Of a stretch of 64,000 bases of DNA, positions 1 through 8,283 are shown in pieces. Within the stretch, counting starts at the first letter, position 1, and every line of letters starts with the position of its first letter. The translations under genes were made by a program, and so were the position numbers. The notes under the pieces were generated by a model, which was given only the letters and a program-made list of their open reading frames with translations, made no database searches and was not told the origin of the DNA. Source of the stretch: Paenibacillus pasadenensis (GTDB taxonomy: Bacteria; Bacillota; Bacilli; Paenibacillales; Paenibacillaceae); NCBI RefSeq assembly GCF_023715725.1, contig NZ_JAMBOT010000006.1, forward strand, positions 124,001-188,000, given 5' to 3'.

Positions 1-274
1 CATCGCGCTATGCCTGACACGATAGAACCGCTGACCACAACCGCAATTTTTTTTGACCCGCTTTGCATCGATCTGACTTCACTTGGCGAGACATTTTCAT
101 ACTTGCAATGTTTTGAACGCGCTCAAAAAAGCAAAAATTTCAAATACCTGCACACCGGCGCTCCATCAATCGCTCGAAACTTATTTGAATCAGATGGAGT
201 CCGAACTCAAGCTTAAAAGCGACGGGTACCGGCATGCTATTGTGTTAAATCTTCATCACATCCTGCTTGACTGA
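1..274 (+). pseudogene. Possible remnant of an AraC-family regulator sensor domain
   Basis: Frame 1 is open from the window edge and frame 2 continues from about 83 to 274. Read together with one frameshift they give hydrophobic strands followed by an amphipathic helical segment (LHQSLETYLNQMESELKLKS, then a Y..AIVLNLHHILLD stretch). This resembles the end of the cupin sensor domain and linker helix of AraC regulators. No HTH follows and the frame stops at 274. The family call is inference from pattern only; the alternative is non-coding sequence. Confidence 0.22.
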
Positions 275-640
275 CTGCGATTAAAATGCACATTCAATAA
301 AGCGTTTGATGGGGATCCATCCACTCATTTTGACGCGGCCAACGGCAATGATCAGTACGCAGGAATCGATCTGGGAGAAGGCAATGCCAAAACGGTCAAA
401 GTGATTCGCTTCTATCCAAGAGAAACGTTCGCGTTCAGAATGAACGGAGGGAAGTTTCAAGGCTCGAACACCTCGTCATCGAGCGGTTTTGTGGATCTGT
501 ATACGATTTCCGGAAATTCGGCGAATGGCTGGAACGAGGTTACGATTGCAGACCCTGCAGCATACCGTTATCTTCGTTATGTATCTCCTAACGGCGGCTT
601 TGGGAATGTAAAGGAGATTGAATTTTACGGAGCTCCATAA
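275..640 (+). pseudogene. C-terminal fragment of a discoidin-like carbohydrate-binding module
   Basis: After an in-frame stop at 272-274 the frame stays open to a stop at 638-640. It encodes about 120 residues with the sequence style of F5/8C-like modules on secreted glycosidases: FDGDPSTHFDA, a YAGIDLG strand, RYVSPNGGFGNVKEIEFYG at the C-terminus. The first ATG (401) lies in the middle of the fold and has no convincing ribosome site, so the parent gene has lost its catalytic part and its start. What can be seen is a decayed 3' end of a secreted glycosidase-type gene; the enzyme it belonged to cannot be told. Confidence 0.55.
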
Positions 641-690
641 GCGGAGGAAGCGATGGATGTGCAAGCGCAGCCGGGTCGCCGCGCATTAAT

Positions 691-729
691 TGTTGCCAGC
701 CTGTCATTGAGTTGACAGGCTTAGCAACA
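691..729. other. Long hairpin without U-tract
   Basis: Arms TGTTGC+AGCCTGTCA and TGACAGGCT+GCAACA pair around a short loop, with one bulged base on each arm. Neither side has a T-run, so it is not a standard intrinsic terminator. It sits between the fragment ending at 640 and the MMPL promoter. Confidence 0.5.
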
Positions 730-771
730 TTGCCTGCCCAAAGGTACATGCATTGCTTGCCCATTCGTACG

Positions 772-800
772 TTATCAGGTTTCGGAATCTCCCCTATAAT
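772..800 (+). promoter_or_regulatory. Sigma-A-like promoter of the MMPL gene
   Basis: A perfect TATAAT at 795-800 lies 17 bp after a weaker -35 TTATCA at 772-777. Transcription would start near 807, leaving about 30 nt of leader before the TTG start at 837. Confidence 0.5.
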
Positions 801-836
801 CGCCTTATCACATAGATACAGAGGGAGAGATTTCAA

Positions 837-3053
837 TTGGCAAAGGTTTTATACATTATCGGCGGATGGGCCGCTAAATGGCGAAAGTCGGTGTTAATCG
901 GCGGGATAATGGTGTTGGTGCTGGCTGCAATTGTCGCATTGCGCCTTGGACCGGAATTTAACGGGGAAATGTCCATACCGGGCACGGAATCCGAAAAAGC
1001 ACTAGAGGTTATGGATAAAAAGTTTCCTTCTGAAACAGAATTTACTCCTGGCACGATTCAACTTGTCTTCAAAGTCGAAGGAAAGTCGTTGGAATCGTCC
1101 GATACGAAGCAAGCCATACAGACTAGTCTAAAGACAATTTCAAAGGATAATGCGGTAGAATCGATCGCCGACCCTTATGATTTCGGAGCAATTAGTCCTA
1201 ATAAGGAAATCGGATACACAACAATTACGTATAAAGTACCTGGCACAAACGTAACTCAGGCATCGTTGACAACGGTGGACCAACAAATCAAAAGCTTGAG
1301 AGACGCGGGAATCCAAGTGGAGAAAAGCGCCGGGGAAGTCGGTTCGCCAGGGATGCCTCCCCTTAAGCTCATCTCAGAAATTATCGGCATCGCTCTAGCC
1401 TTCCTCATTTTACTCGTTTTCCTCAAGTCTGTAATTGCCGCAGGAATGCCGATTATAACGGCAATTTTAGGGCTTGGCATCGGCGTAATGATTATTCTGA
1501 TCAGCACGGAATTTATCGATATGTCAGCTATTACGCTTACGATGGCAATTATGCTTGGACTAGCAGTAGGTATTGATTACGGTTTGTTTATTCTGTCCCG
1601 GCACCGCCAGAATTTACTCGCAGGTCAAGGCATTCGCGAATCAATCGCGATTTCAATCAGTACGGCCGGAAGTGCCGTCGTTTTTGCGGGAATGACCGTT
1701 ATTATCGCTTTAGTAAGCCTATCGGTCACCGGTATTCCTTTCATTTCCATAATGGGGATTGCTGCTGCATTAACCATTCTCGTCGCCGTCCTGGTTGCGA
1801 TTATAATTGTACCTGCCGTACTGTCATTGCTTGGTAATCGTCTGAGGCCAAAAACCAAGAGCATTAGCTCCTCTGCTCCGGTGCGGAACTCCAATGCCTG
1901 GGGACGTTTTGTTACAAGATTCCCGCTTCCTGTGGCGCTTGTTGGCATTCTTCTGCTTGCTTTCATCAGTCTCCCGGCTTTACATTTGCAGACAGGGTTG
2001 CCGAATAGCGGAATGGAGCCAAAAGACACAACAGAGCGAAAAGCCTATGACTTGTTATCGGAAGGGTTCGGCCCCGGTTTCAATGGTCAGCTTATTTTAC
2101 TCGCTACCGCTGACGGTTCGGAGAATCCTCAGTCGGCAATCACCAAGGCAACAGAAGCAATCAGCGGCATGAAAGGGGTAGCGAGTGTTGATCCTCCTAT
2201 TCCTAATCAGGATGGAAGCGCGTCACTCCTGTTCATTACTCCAACAAGCGGCCCTCTGGATAAAGAAACGGGTAAACTTGTGGAATCGATTCGCTCGAAG
2301 TCGGAAAATGCGGAAAGTCAATACGGAGTCAAGCTTATGGTAACGGGATCGACAGCAATGGATTCCGATATCACTAAAAAACTTAACGAAGCCTTGCCCT
2401 TATTCGCTCTAATCGTAGTCGGCCTGGCCTTTATCATCCTGCTTCTTGTATTTCGTTCCATTATCGTCCCGTTAAAGGCCGTGCTCGGCTACTTGCTGAC
2501 CATGACGGCAACACTCGGTTTTATTGTATTCGTAGTTCAAGATGGAAACTTTGCTAATTTGTTTGGCATTGCCCAGACGGGACCGGTACTGAACTTTTTG
2601 CCGCTGTTGACTGCGGGCATTCTTTTTGGTCTCGCCATGGATTATGAAGTATTTCTGTTTAGCCGCATGCGGGAAAAATTCCTCCATACAAAAGACGCCA
2701 AAGGCGCAATTTTGTTCGGTATGAAAAGCAGCAGCGGCGTCGTCACAGCAGCAGCTCTAATCATGGTGTGTGTTTTTGCTGGATTTATCTTTATGGAAGA
2801 TACGATGATTAAATCCTTGGGCATGGCGTTGGCCTTTGGCATTTTAATCGATGCCTTCGTCGTAAGACTTGCCATCCTTCCGGCAATTATGGCATTGCTT
2901 GGCCGCTCATCCTGGTACTTGCCGAAATGGTTGGACCGAATTCTGCCAAATATCGATATAGAAGGTGCTGCCATTGAAAAAGAGAAAATTAATTCCAAAT
3001 TGAGCGATCGTGACCTGTTTGGAGTTGAAATGCATGAAATCAAGCATCATTAG
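837..3053 (+). CDS. ydfJ: MMPL/RND-superfamily membrane exporter (YdfJ-like)
   Basis: This 738-residue integral membrane protein has the two-fold RND layout: one N-terminal helix (about 17-37), a large extracytoplasmic loop (40-170), a block of five to six helices, then a repeat of helix, loop (about 385-510) and helix block. The first helix block carries the GLAVGIDYGLF motif and the second GLAMDYEVFLFSRMRE, both typical of MMPL proteins. Such proteins use the proton gradient to move lipids, antibiotics or other hydrophobic compounds. The start is TTG at 837, chosen because GAGGGAGAG (821-829) precedes it. A NarL-type sensor and regulator follow, matching the Bacillus subtilis arrangement in which YdfHI controls ydfJ; control by the neighbours is inferred from that. 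Substrate unknown. Confidence 0.88.
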   Translation: MAKVLYIIGGWAAKWRKSVLIGGIMVLVLAAIVALRLGPEFNGEMSIPGTESEKALEVMDKKFPSETEFTPGTIQLVFKVEGKSLESSDTKQAIQTSLKTISKDNAVESIADPYDFGAISPNKEIGYTTITYKVPGTNVTQASLTTVDQQIKSLRDAGIQVEKSAGEVGSPGMPPLKLISEIIGIALAFLILLVFLKSVIAAGMPIITAILGLGIGVMIILISTEFIDMSAITLTMAIMLGLAVGIDYGLFILSRHRQNLLAGQGIRESIAISISTAGSAVVFAGMTVIIALVSLSVTGIPFISIMGIAAALTILVAVLVAIIIVPAVLSLLGNRLRPKTKSISSSAPVRNSNAWGRFVTRFPLPVALVGILLLAFISLPALHLQTGLPNSGMEPKDTTERKAYDLLSEGFGPGFNGQLILLATADGSENPQSAITKATEAISGMKGVASVDPPIPNQDGSASLLFITPTSGPLDKETGKLVESIRSKSENAESQYGVKLMVTGSTAMDSDITKKLNEALPLFALIVVGLAFIILLLVFRSIIVPLKAVLGYLLTMTATLGFIVFVVQDGNFANLFGIAQTGPVLNFLPLLTAGILFGLAMDYEVFLFSRMREKFLHTKDAKGAILFGMKSSSGVVTAAALIMVCVFAGFIFMEDTMIKSLGMALAFGILIDAFVVRLAILPAIMALLGRSSWYLPKWLDRILPNIDIEGAAIEKEKINSKLSDRDLFGVEMHEIKHH

Positions 3054-3086
3054 TTTACCTTTCGTCTGTCCAAGGGAGAATGCTAC

Positions 3087-3218
3087 GTGAGAACGGTTTT
3101 GGGTAGATGGGGTAAGCTAATGTTTTGGAGCGGGATAGTCAACCTGTCGGTAGCTGTTATCGTTCCATTACGCGTCATCCTGTATTTGAAGCGGACCTAT
3201 ACGCATATAACAAAATAG
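3087..3218 (+). CDS. Possible 43-aa small membrane protein
   Basis: A GTG start at 3087 follows AGGGAG (3073-3078) at a good distance. The predicted peptide has a short basic N-terminus (GRWGK), one hydrophobic segment of about 20 residues (LMFWSGIVNLSVAVIVPLRV) and a basic tail ending HITK. It lies 33 nt after the exporter gene and before the shared terminator, so it would be on the same transcript. No family is recognised. It may be a small accessory subunit of the exporter or a chance frame. Confidence 0.4.
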   Translation: MRTVLGRWGKLMFWSGIVNLSVAVIVPLRVILYLKRTYTHITK

Positions 3219-3248
3219 AGTATCATCCGATTAAGAGATTAATTAAGT

Positions 3249-3277
3249 GAGCGACCGTTGACTGCGGTCGCTCTTTT
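3249..3277 (+). terminator. Intrinsic terminator after the MMPL unit
   Basis: GAGCGACCG (3249-3257) pairs perfectly with CGGTCGCTC (3265-3273), followed by TTTT. It separates the exporter transcript from the kinase-regulator genes and shows that the kinase start cannot lie at 3258. Confidence 0.85.
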
Positions 3278-3326
3278 ATCCGTTAACACGCGTGACTGCA
3301 TCATAAGAAATGGAGGAACGCTTGCC

Positions 3327-4577
3327 GTGAATGGTGAAAGGAATCAAACGAATACCAATGAACAGTTGAACAATAACGTAGTCGTCGATGTCCCGACTAT
3401 GCTTCTAGATATGCGAAAACATATTTTATTCTGGGTTGCTTTTAGTTATGTTATAACGGTGTCCGTGCAATGGATAACCGAGTTTCATTTGACACCAAGC
3501 CTATTTTTTCACCTCATTCTATTGCTGCACTGCGCTTTTTATTGGCATTCCGAGACGTTTGTACGCCGTCATCCATGGTTTTATTTAAGTTTGCAGGGAG
3601 TGTTGATTGCAGTCTGCGCTCTCCTGATGCCGCAGGGATACTACCCGATTATTTTTGGGTTACCCCCTTTGCTTATAGGGCAAAGCGTAGTCATTTATAA
3701 GCGCAAATGGAAGATCGTTGCTGTCTCATTGTTTCTTTATGCTCTTGTTGTATTCATCACTCTGACAAATGAAAATAGTCCGGCTCCACTGCCTTTTATT
3801 CTGCCGGTTTTTTTTATGTTAAACGCGATTATCATTGCATACACACGTATATTTCGCAATGAAGTGATCTCTAGGCATCGCACGGAGAGTTTCTTAAAAG
3901 AGCTGGAGCAAGCGCATCAGGAAGTTGAAAAACTGACGCTTGCAAACGAGCGCCAGCGGATGTCGCGCGATCTGCATGATACGCTTGCGCAAGGATTAGC
4001 CGGCATCGTGATGCAGCTCGACGCTGCCGACGCGCATATCGGAAAAGGCAACACGGATCGTGCCGGACAAATTATACGGCAGTCCCGGGATGGCGCAAGA
4101 AGGACCCTTGCAGAGGCGCGCCTAGCGATCGACAATTTGAGGTCACTTGCGGAACCGGCGCAGCCTTTCACTGATGCCGTGCAGTTCGAGACAGACCGTT
4201 TCACCTCGGCGACAGGCATTCGGGCGGAGCTGACGATTGATCCTTTGCCGAAACTATCCAATATATTGTTCGAGCATGCACAGTATATTGTTCGCGAAGC
4301 ACTGACAAACATTGTTCGTCATGCCCATGCCTCGGAAGTAAAAATTGACATCCGGCATCACGAAGACCGTTTTTTGCTTGAGATTCGCGATAACGGTACC
4401 GGTTTTAACATCGATAAAATCGCTCATGAGCCGGGCCACTACGGGTTGATCGTGATGCAGGAGCGAGCCCGTCTTTTACAAGGACAGCTTAACATTTCAA
4501 GTAACCGGTCCTCCGGCACGCAGGTGAAGCTGGATGTGCCGTTTCAGTATGATCGTTCAATTAAGGGAGAAGGTTGA
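3327..4577 (+). CDS. ydfH: Sensor histidine kinase, NarL/YdfH type
   Basis: The 416-residue protein has about five to six membrane helices in its first 180 residues, a short coiled linker, a HisKA_3 dimerisation motif (RQRMSRDLHDTLAQGLAG, phospho-acceptor His about 217) and an HATPase_c domain with N-box REALTNIVRHAHAS and a DNGTGFN G1 box. It should sense a membrane or cell-surface signal and phosphorylate the adjacent regulator. The GTG start at 3327 was chosen because GGAGG stands at 3312-3316; the open frame continues upstream but into the terminator stem. Three nucleotides separate it from the regulator gene. The YdfH name rests on the genetic context with the YdfJ-like exporter. Confidence 0.88.
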   Translation: MNGERNQTNTNEQLNNNVVVDVPTMLLDMRKHILFWVAFSYVITVSVQWITEFHLTPSLFFHLILLLHCAFYWHSETFVRRHPWFYLSLQGVLIAVCALLMPQGYYPIIFGLPPLLIGQSVVIYKRKWKIVAVSLFLYALVVFITLTNENSPAPLPFILPVFFMLNAIIIAYTRIFRNEVISRHRTESFLKELEQAHQEVEKLTLANERQRMSRDLHDTLAQGLAGIVMQLDAADAHIGKGNTDRAGQIIRQSRDGARRTLAEARLAIDNLRSLAEPAQPFTDAVQFETDRFTSATGIRAELTIDPLPKLSNILFEHAQYIVREALTNIVRHAHASEVKIDIRHHEDRFLLEIRDNGTGFNIDKIAHEPGHYGLIVMQERARLLQGQLNISSNRSSGTQVKLDVPFQYDRSIKGEG

Positions 4578-4580
4578 ATC

Positions 4581-5228
4581 ATGTACTGTAAAATTCTGAT
4601 CGTCGACGATCATTTTGTCGTGCGGGAAGGTCTAAAATTGATTTTGGAAACTGAGGAAAAGTATGAAGTCATTGGCGAGGCGGCGAATGGAAACGAGGCG
4701 CTTCGTTTTATGGAATCAAGTATTCCAGATCTCGTTCTAATGGATTTGTACATGCCGCAGATGAACGGGCTGGAAACGATGGAGACAATGATCGAGCGCG
4801 GCATCGATATCCCGGTTGTTATCCTGACCACGTATAACGAAGATGAATGGATGATGCGCGGGTTATCGCTGGGCGCTAAAGGATATTTGCTTAAGGACAC
4901 GGGCAGGGAGCATTTATTCCGCACGATTGATGCGGCGCTGCGCGGGGAAACGCTGCTGCAGCAGGATATTTTGTCCAGAGTCATGGCTGTTCAGCGGGAG
5001 CGTCTGAAGCCCGCCGCTAACCGTAAATCGCAGGAGTTAACCGATAAAGAATTGCAAGTGCTTCAAGCGGCAGCTGAAGGTTTACGAAGCAAAGAAATTG
5101 CCGTTCAGCTATCCGTTTCGGAACGAACCGTAAAAGCACATCTGACCAGCGTCTACAACAAGCTTGGGGTCGACTCCCGATCTCAAGCGGTTGCAGTAGC
5201 CGTTGAGCGAGGTTGGGTTAAACCATGA
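4581..5228 (+). CDS. ydfI: Response regulator, NarL/LuxR family (YdfI-like)
   Basis: The 215-residue protein has an N-terminal receiver domain (DD at 9-10, phospho-acceptor Asp55 in LVLMDLYMP, Lys in YLLKDTG) and a C-terminal GerE-type HTH (LTDKELQVLQAAAEGLRSKEIA ... RTVKAHLTSVYNKLGV). It should bind DNA upon phosphorylation by the kinase encoded immediately upstream. The most likely target is the MMPL gene at 837, by analogy with YdfHI-ydfJ of B. subtilis. A terminator follows at 5271. Confidence 0.92.
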   Translation: MYCKILIVDDHFVVREGLKLILETEEKYEVIGEAANGNEALRFMESSIPDLVLMDLYMPQMNGLETMETMIERGIDIPVVILTTYNEDEWMMRGLSLGAKGYLLKDTGREHLFRTIDAALRGETLLQQDILSRVMAVQRERLKPAANRKSQELTDKELQVLQAAAEGLRSKEIAVQLSVSERTVKAHLTSVYNKLGVDSRSQAVAVAVERGWVKP

Positions 5229-5270
5229 AGCTGTGAAAGCCTGCATGTCTCGTCCCATAAGCAATCTCCA

Positions 5271-5299
5271 AAAAGCCGCGCCCAGCGCGGTTTTTTTTG
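5271..5299 (+). terminator. Intrinsic terminator after the response regulator
   Basis: AAAGCCGCG and CGCGGTTTT form a GC-rich stem around CCCAG, followed by a run of eight T. Confidence 0.85.
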
Positions 5300-5348
5300 T
5301 TATGAAGAGCAAATCATTTAGGCATAGTACCATTTTCAAAAAAGTACC

Positions 5349-5377
5349 TTGACTGACACAGTAGTTTGCCGTATTAT
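5349..5377 (+). promoter_or_regulatory. Promoter of the PadR-pentapeptide-ABC operon
   Basis: TTGACT (5349-5354) and TATTAT (5372-5377) are separated by exactly 17 bp, about 20 bp before the PadR start. Autorepression by PadR at this site is likely from family behaviour, but no clear palindrome could be assigned. Confidence 0.7.
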
Positions 5378-5396
5378 ACAGTCATGAGGTGATTCA

Positions 5397-5726
5397 ATGA
5401 GTGAGAACAAAATTACATCCGACCTGCTTCGAGGGCATACCGATACAATCATTCTGCGGCTCTTATCCGAAGCGGACCGTTATGGCTACGAAATCGTCAA
5501 GTTAATCGCAGAGCGCTCGGACGGCGAGTATGAACTAAAGGAAGCAACCATGTACTCCAGCCTTAGACGGCTTGAGGCGGAGGGAGATGTCGAGTGGTAT
5601 TGGGGTGACGAATCTCAAGGCGGCCGGCGCAAATATTTTAGAGTAACCGAGACGGGAAGAGAAACTTACAGACGCAATAAGAACAACTGGGGATACGCAA
5701 AACGCGTGCTTGAAAACTTACTATAG
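5397..5726 (+). CDS. PadR-family transcriptional regulator
   Basis: This 109-residue winged-helix protein shows the PadR signature: ILRLLSEADRYGYEIVKLI in helices 1-2, LKEATMYSSLRRLEAEGDVEWYWG through the recognition helix and wing, then GGRRKYFRVTETG. GAGGTG at 5385-5391 serves as ribosome site. It is the first gene of a four-gene unit with a pentapeptide protein and an ABC exporter. PadR proteins usually repress such exporter operons until a ligand binds; the ligand here is unknown. The C-terminal dimerisation helix is short, as in PadR subfamily 2. Confidence 0.9.
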   Translation: MSENKITSDLLRGHTDTIILRLLSEADRYGYEIVKLIAERSDGEYELKEATMYSSLRRLEAEGDVEWYWGDESQGGRRKYFRVTETGRETYRRNKNNWGYAKRVLENLL

Positions 5727-5734
5727 GAGAGTGG

Positions 5735-6604
5735 ATGAATATGAATAAAAAATTAACCAATTATCTGAACAGTGTGTTTGCACCTTACGACGGCGTGAAA
5801 AGCGTGGAGGAATTGAAAAGCGATCTTCACTCCGATCTGCAGGAACGGTTCCAAGAGCTTAAAAAAGAGGGCAAGGACGACGAAACGGCATTTGAAATGA
5901 CCATCGATAGCATTGGCGACATTGAGCAGACGGTACAGGAGGTCGCAAACCTATCCCGCTCGCTGGAGCGGCAGGTCGTAACCAACTTTAGCTCAAGCAA
6001 TCTGCCGAAAAGCGACTTTGCCGGTGTCGCGCAAAAAGGGAAGTTTTCCGGAAGCGCGCTGCGCGGCTCCGACTTTTCGAACGCTGACTTGACCGGAAGC
6101 ACGTTTTCGGGAAGCGATGTGCGTGAAACCATTTTTAATGGCGCCAACCTTACGGACTGCAACTTTTCATCGCTGGATCTCACAAAAGCAAGCTTTAAAA
6201 AATCCATTTTAGAGCGCACAAACTTCAGCTCATCGGGCCTTGAAGGCGCAAAATTTGTAGGCGCCAAGTTGACAGACGTCAGGCTGGATAAGACGGATCT
6301 TAGAAAAACCATTTTTGAGAACTGTACGTTTGACGGCGTGGAGTTTAAATACACTGATCTTACAGGCCTCAACTTTGAGGAGCAAACCTTCATCGGCGTC
6401 AAGTTTGAGAAATCAGCCCTTACCAATGTTTCATTTAAAGGCGCGACGCTTAAAAATGTATCTTTCCAACCAGGCTTCACATTAACTAAAAAATATTTCC
6501 GGGCCATCAAGACAATCTGCTTTGACGGCGCAGTAATGGATAAATTGACTTACGCAGGGCTCAAAGGCATGGAAGCCAATCTGTCCAACGTTATCGTTCG
6601 TTAA
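5735..6604 (+). CDS. Pentapeptide-repeat protein with N-terminal HAAS-like helical domain
   Basis: Residues 1-75 form an acidic helical domain (YLNSVFAPYDGVKSVEELKS ... SIGDIEQTVQEV) that resembles the HAAS/permease-prefix domains found next to PadR genes. From about residue 90 to 260 the sequence is a run of pentapeptide repeats of the A(D/N)Lxx form (for example SDFSNADLTGSTFSGSDV), expected to fold as a right-handed beta-helix. There is no signal peptide or membrane helix, so it should be cytosolic. Start codons at 5735 and 5741 both follow AGGAGAG; the choice is open. Its role is unknown; coupling between the PadR regulator and the ABC exporter encoded just downstream is an inference from gene order. 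Confidence 0.85.
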   Translation: MNMNKKLTNYLNSVFAPYDGVKSVEELKSDLHSDLQERFQELKKEGKDDETAFEMTIDSIGDIEQTVQEVANLSRSLERQVVTNFSSSNLPKSDFAGVAQKGKFSGSALRGSDFSNADLTGSTFSGSDVRETIFNGANLTDCNFSSLDLTKASFKKSILERTNFSSSGLEGAKFVGAKLTDVRLDKTDLRKTIFENCTFDGVEFKYTDLTGLNFEEQTFIGVKFEKSALTNVSFKGATLKNVSFQPGFTLTKKYFRAIKTICFDGAVMDKLTYAGLKGMEANLSNVIVR

Positions 6605-6616
6605 GGGGGAGATAAT

Positions 6617-7378
6617 ATGAAAAATAAATCAATCCAGGTAACAGGGCTGCAAAAATCGTATAAGAATCTTCAAGTTCTTAAGGGCGTTGACTTTGAGGTC
6701 GAGCAGGGCAGTATCTTCGCCTTGCTCGGCTCAAACGGGGCAGGCAAAACAACGGTGGTCAAAATCCTCACTACGCTGCTTAAACATGACAGCGGGAGCG
6801 CCGTTATAAACGGATTTGATGTTGCAACTAAACCCGATCATGTGCGGCAGGCCATTAGTTTGACCGGACAATTCGCCGCGGTGGATGAATTAATGACCGG
6901 ACGGGAAAACCTGATTATGATCGCAAAGCTCCGATACCTCAAGCAGCCGCGTCAGGTTGCAGAAGATTTATTGAACCGGTTCAGATTAACGGAAGCGGCG
7001 GACCGCAGAGTGTCCACTTATTCAGGCGGCATGCGCAGGAGGCTTGATATCGCCTTAAGCCTTGTAGGAACACCGCAAATCATCTTCCTCGATGAACCCA
7101 CTACTGGCCTTGACCCCGAATCGCGCATCGAAGTTTGGAAGATCGTTAAGGAACTTTCAGACAGCGGAACGACCGTATTTCTCACCACCCAGTATTTAGA
7201 GGAGGCCGAGCAGCTCGCCGACCGAATCGCCATTTTACACCAAGGCAAAATCATTGCCAACGGCACTCTTTTGGAGCTGAAAAAGCTATTTCCAACGACT
7301 AAGGTAGAGTATGTAGAAAAGCAGCCGAGCCTGGAAGAGATCTTCCTGTCCATTATCGGCAATAAGGAGGGCGCTTAA
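6617..7378 (+). CDS. ABC exporter ATP-binding subunit (DrrA type)
   Basis: The 253-residue ATPase has Walker A GSNGAGKT (38-45), signature YSGGM (about 135-139), Walker B IIFLDEPTTGLDP (about 154-166) and the H-loop region FLTTQYLEEAEQL. The TTQYLEEAE version and short C-terminal tail are typical of the DrrA daunorubicin-resistance class that pairs with an ABC-2 permease. GGGGGAG precedes the ATG. The stop codon abuts the permease start, so the two subunits are translationally coupled. Likely role: energise drug or lipid export; substrate unknown. Confidence 0.92.
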   Translation: MKNKSIQVTGLQKSYKNLQVLKGVDFEVEQGSIFALLGSNGAGKTTVVKILTTLLKHDSGSAVINGFDVATKPDHVRQAISLTGQFAAVDELMTGRENLIMIAKLRYLKQPRQVAEDLLNRFRLTEAADRRVSTYSGGMRRRLDIALSLVGTPQIIFLDEPTTGLDPESRIEVWKIVKELSDSGTTVFLTTQYLEEAEQLADRIAILHQGKIIANGTLLELKKLFPTTKVEYVEKQPSLEEIFLSIIGNKEGA

Positions 7379-8146
7379 ATGGAAACGGTAAAAAAACACT
7401 TTTTTAACGATCTAGGCGTGATGCTCGGACGCTCCATGCGCCATATTTCCCGCAGTATGGATACCATTATTACGGTTACCATTATGCCAATTGCGTTATT
7501 GCTGCTGTTCGTGTACGTATTTGGCGGAGCCATTGAAACCGGAACGGACAGCTATGTGAATTACCTGCTGCCTGGCATACTGCTGATTGCGATCGCCAGC
7601 GGAATTTCGTACACCGCTTACCGTCTTTTTATCGATGTTCAAAAGGGTATTTTTGAACGGTTTCATTCCATGCCGATTTCACGCTCCACTTTATTATGGG
7701 GACATGTGCTGACCTCGCTCGTATCCAACGCCATCTCCGTTGTTGTTATTCTCCTCGTTGCGTTATTAATGGGCTTTCGCTCCTCGGCCAGCATCTTAGA
7801 CTGGCTTGCGGTAGCCGGTATCCTCGTATTGTTTACTCTTGCCTTAACCTGGCTCGCAGTTATTGCCGGATTATCCGCCAAATCAGTAGATGGAGCAAGC
7901 GCCTTTTCTTACCCGATTATCTTCCTTCCGTTTATAAGCTCCGCTTTTGTTCCAACCGAGTCGATGCCAGCAGTTGTGCGCGCCTTTGCCGAAAACCAGC
8001 CGGTAACCTCAATTGTTGAGGCGATTCGCGCCTTGTTGGCAGGCCAGCCGGTGGGGGGCAGTATATGGTCCGCTCTAGCCTGGTGCATCGGAATTTTGTT
8101 TGTAGCCTACTTCTTTGCAATGAAGGTATATAAAAAACGGTTTTAA
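7379..8146 (+). CDS. ABC-2 type exporter permease (DrrB type)
   Basis: This 255-residue membrane protein has about six helices (starting ITVTIMPIALLLLFVYVFGG near residue 35) and the ABC2-membrane motif ending FLPFISSAFVPTESMP. It starts immediately after the ATPase stop codon, with AAGGAGG inside the ATPase 3' end as ribosome site. It should dimerise and form the transport path with two copies of the ATPase. A terminator follows within 20 nt, ending the PadR operon. Confidence 0.9.
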   Translation: METVKKHFFNDLGVMLGRSMRHISRSMDTIITVTIMPIALLLLFVYVFGGAIETGTDSYVNYLLPGILLIAIASGISYTAYRLFIDVQKGIFERFHSMPISRSTLLWGHVLTSLVSNAISVVVILLVALLMGFRSSASILDWLAVAGILVLFTLALTWLAVIAGLSAKSVDGASAFSYPIIFLPFISSAFVPTESMPAVVRAFAENQPVTSIVEAIRALLAGQPVGGSIWSALAWCIGILFVAYFFAMKVYKKRF

Positions 8147-8160
8147 AGAGACATGAAATG

Positions 8161-8193
8161 ACCCAGTACGAAATTTGTACTGGGTTTATTTTT
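8161..8193 (+). terminator. Intrinsic terminator of the PadR-ABC operon
   Basis: ACCCAGTAC (8161-8169) pairs with GTACTGGGT (8177-8185) and is followed by TTATTTTT. Confidence 0.85.
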
Positions 8194-8217
8194 CATTCCG
8201 GCCGACTTTATTCGTCA

Positions 8218-8263
8218 TTGACAAGTGACTCAGGATCAATTATATTTGACTCAGGATCAATTA
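8218..8263 (+). promoter_or_regulatory. SDR promoter overlapped by two direct-repeat operators
   Basis: TTGACA (8218-8223), a 17-bp spacer and TATATT (8241-8246) make a strong promoter. The 17-mer TGACTCAGGATCAATTA occurs at 8226-8242 and again at 8247-8263, a 21-bp period, covering the spacer, the -10 and the start point. A regulator binding both copies on one DNA face would block transcription. The TetR encoded downstream is the natural candidate. Confidence 0.7.
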
Positions 8264-8283
8264 AATAATTTGGAGGGTCAATC

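Noticed and set aside
691-729. Intrinsic terminator
   Set aside because: The stem is strong but neither strand has a T-run after it; kept only as a hairpin.
3258-3326. N-terminal extension of the histidine kinase
   Set aside because: The codons lie inside the loop and second arm of a perfect terminator stem; GTG 3327 has a ribosome site.
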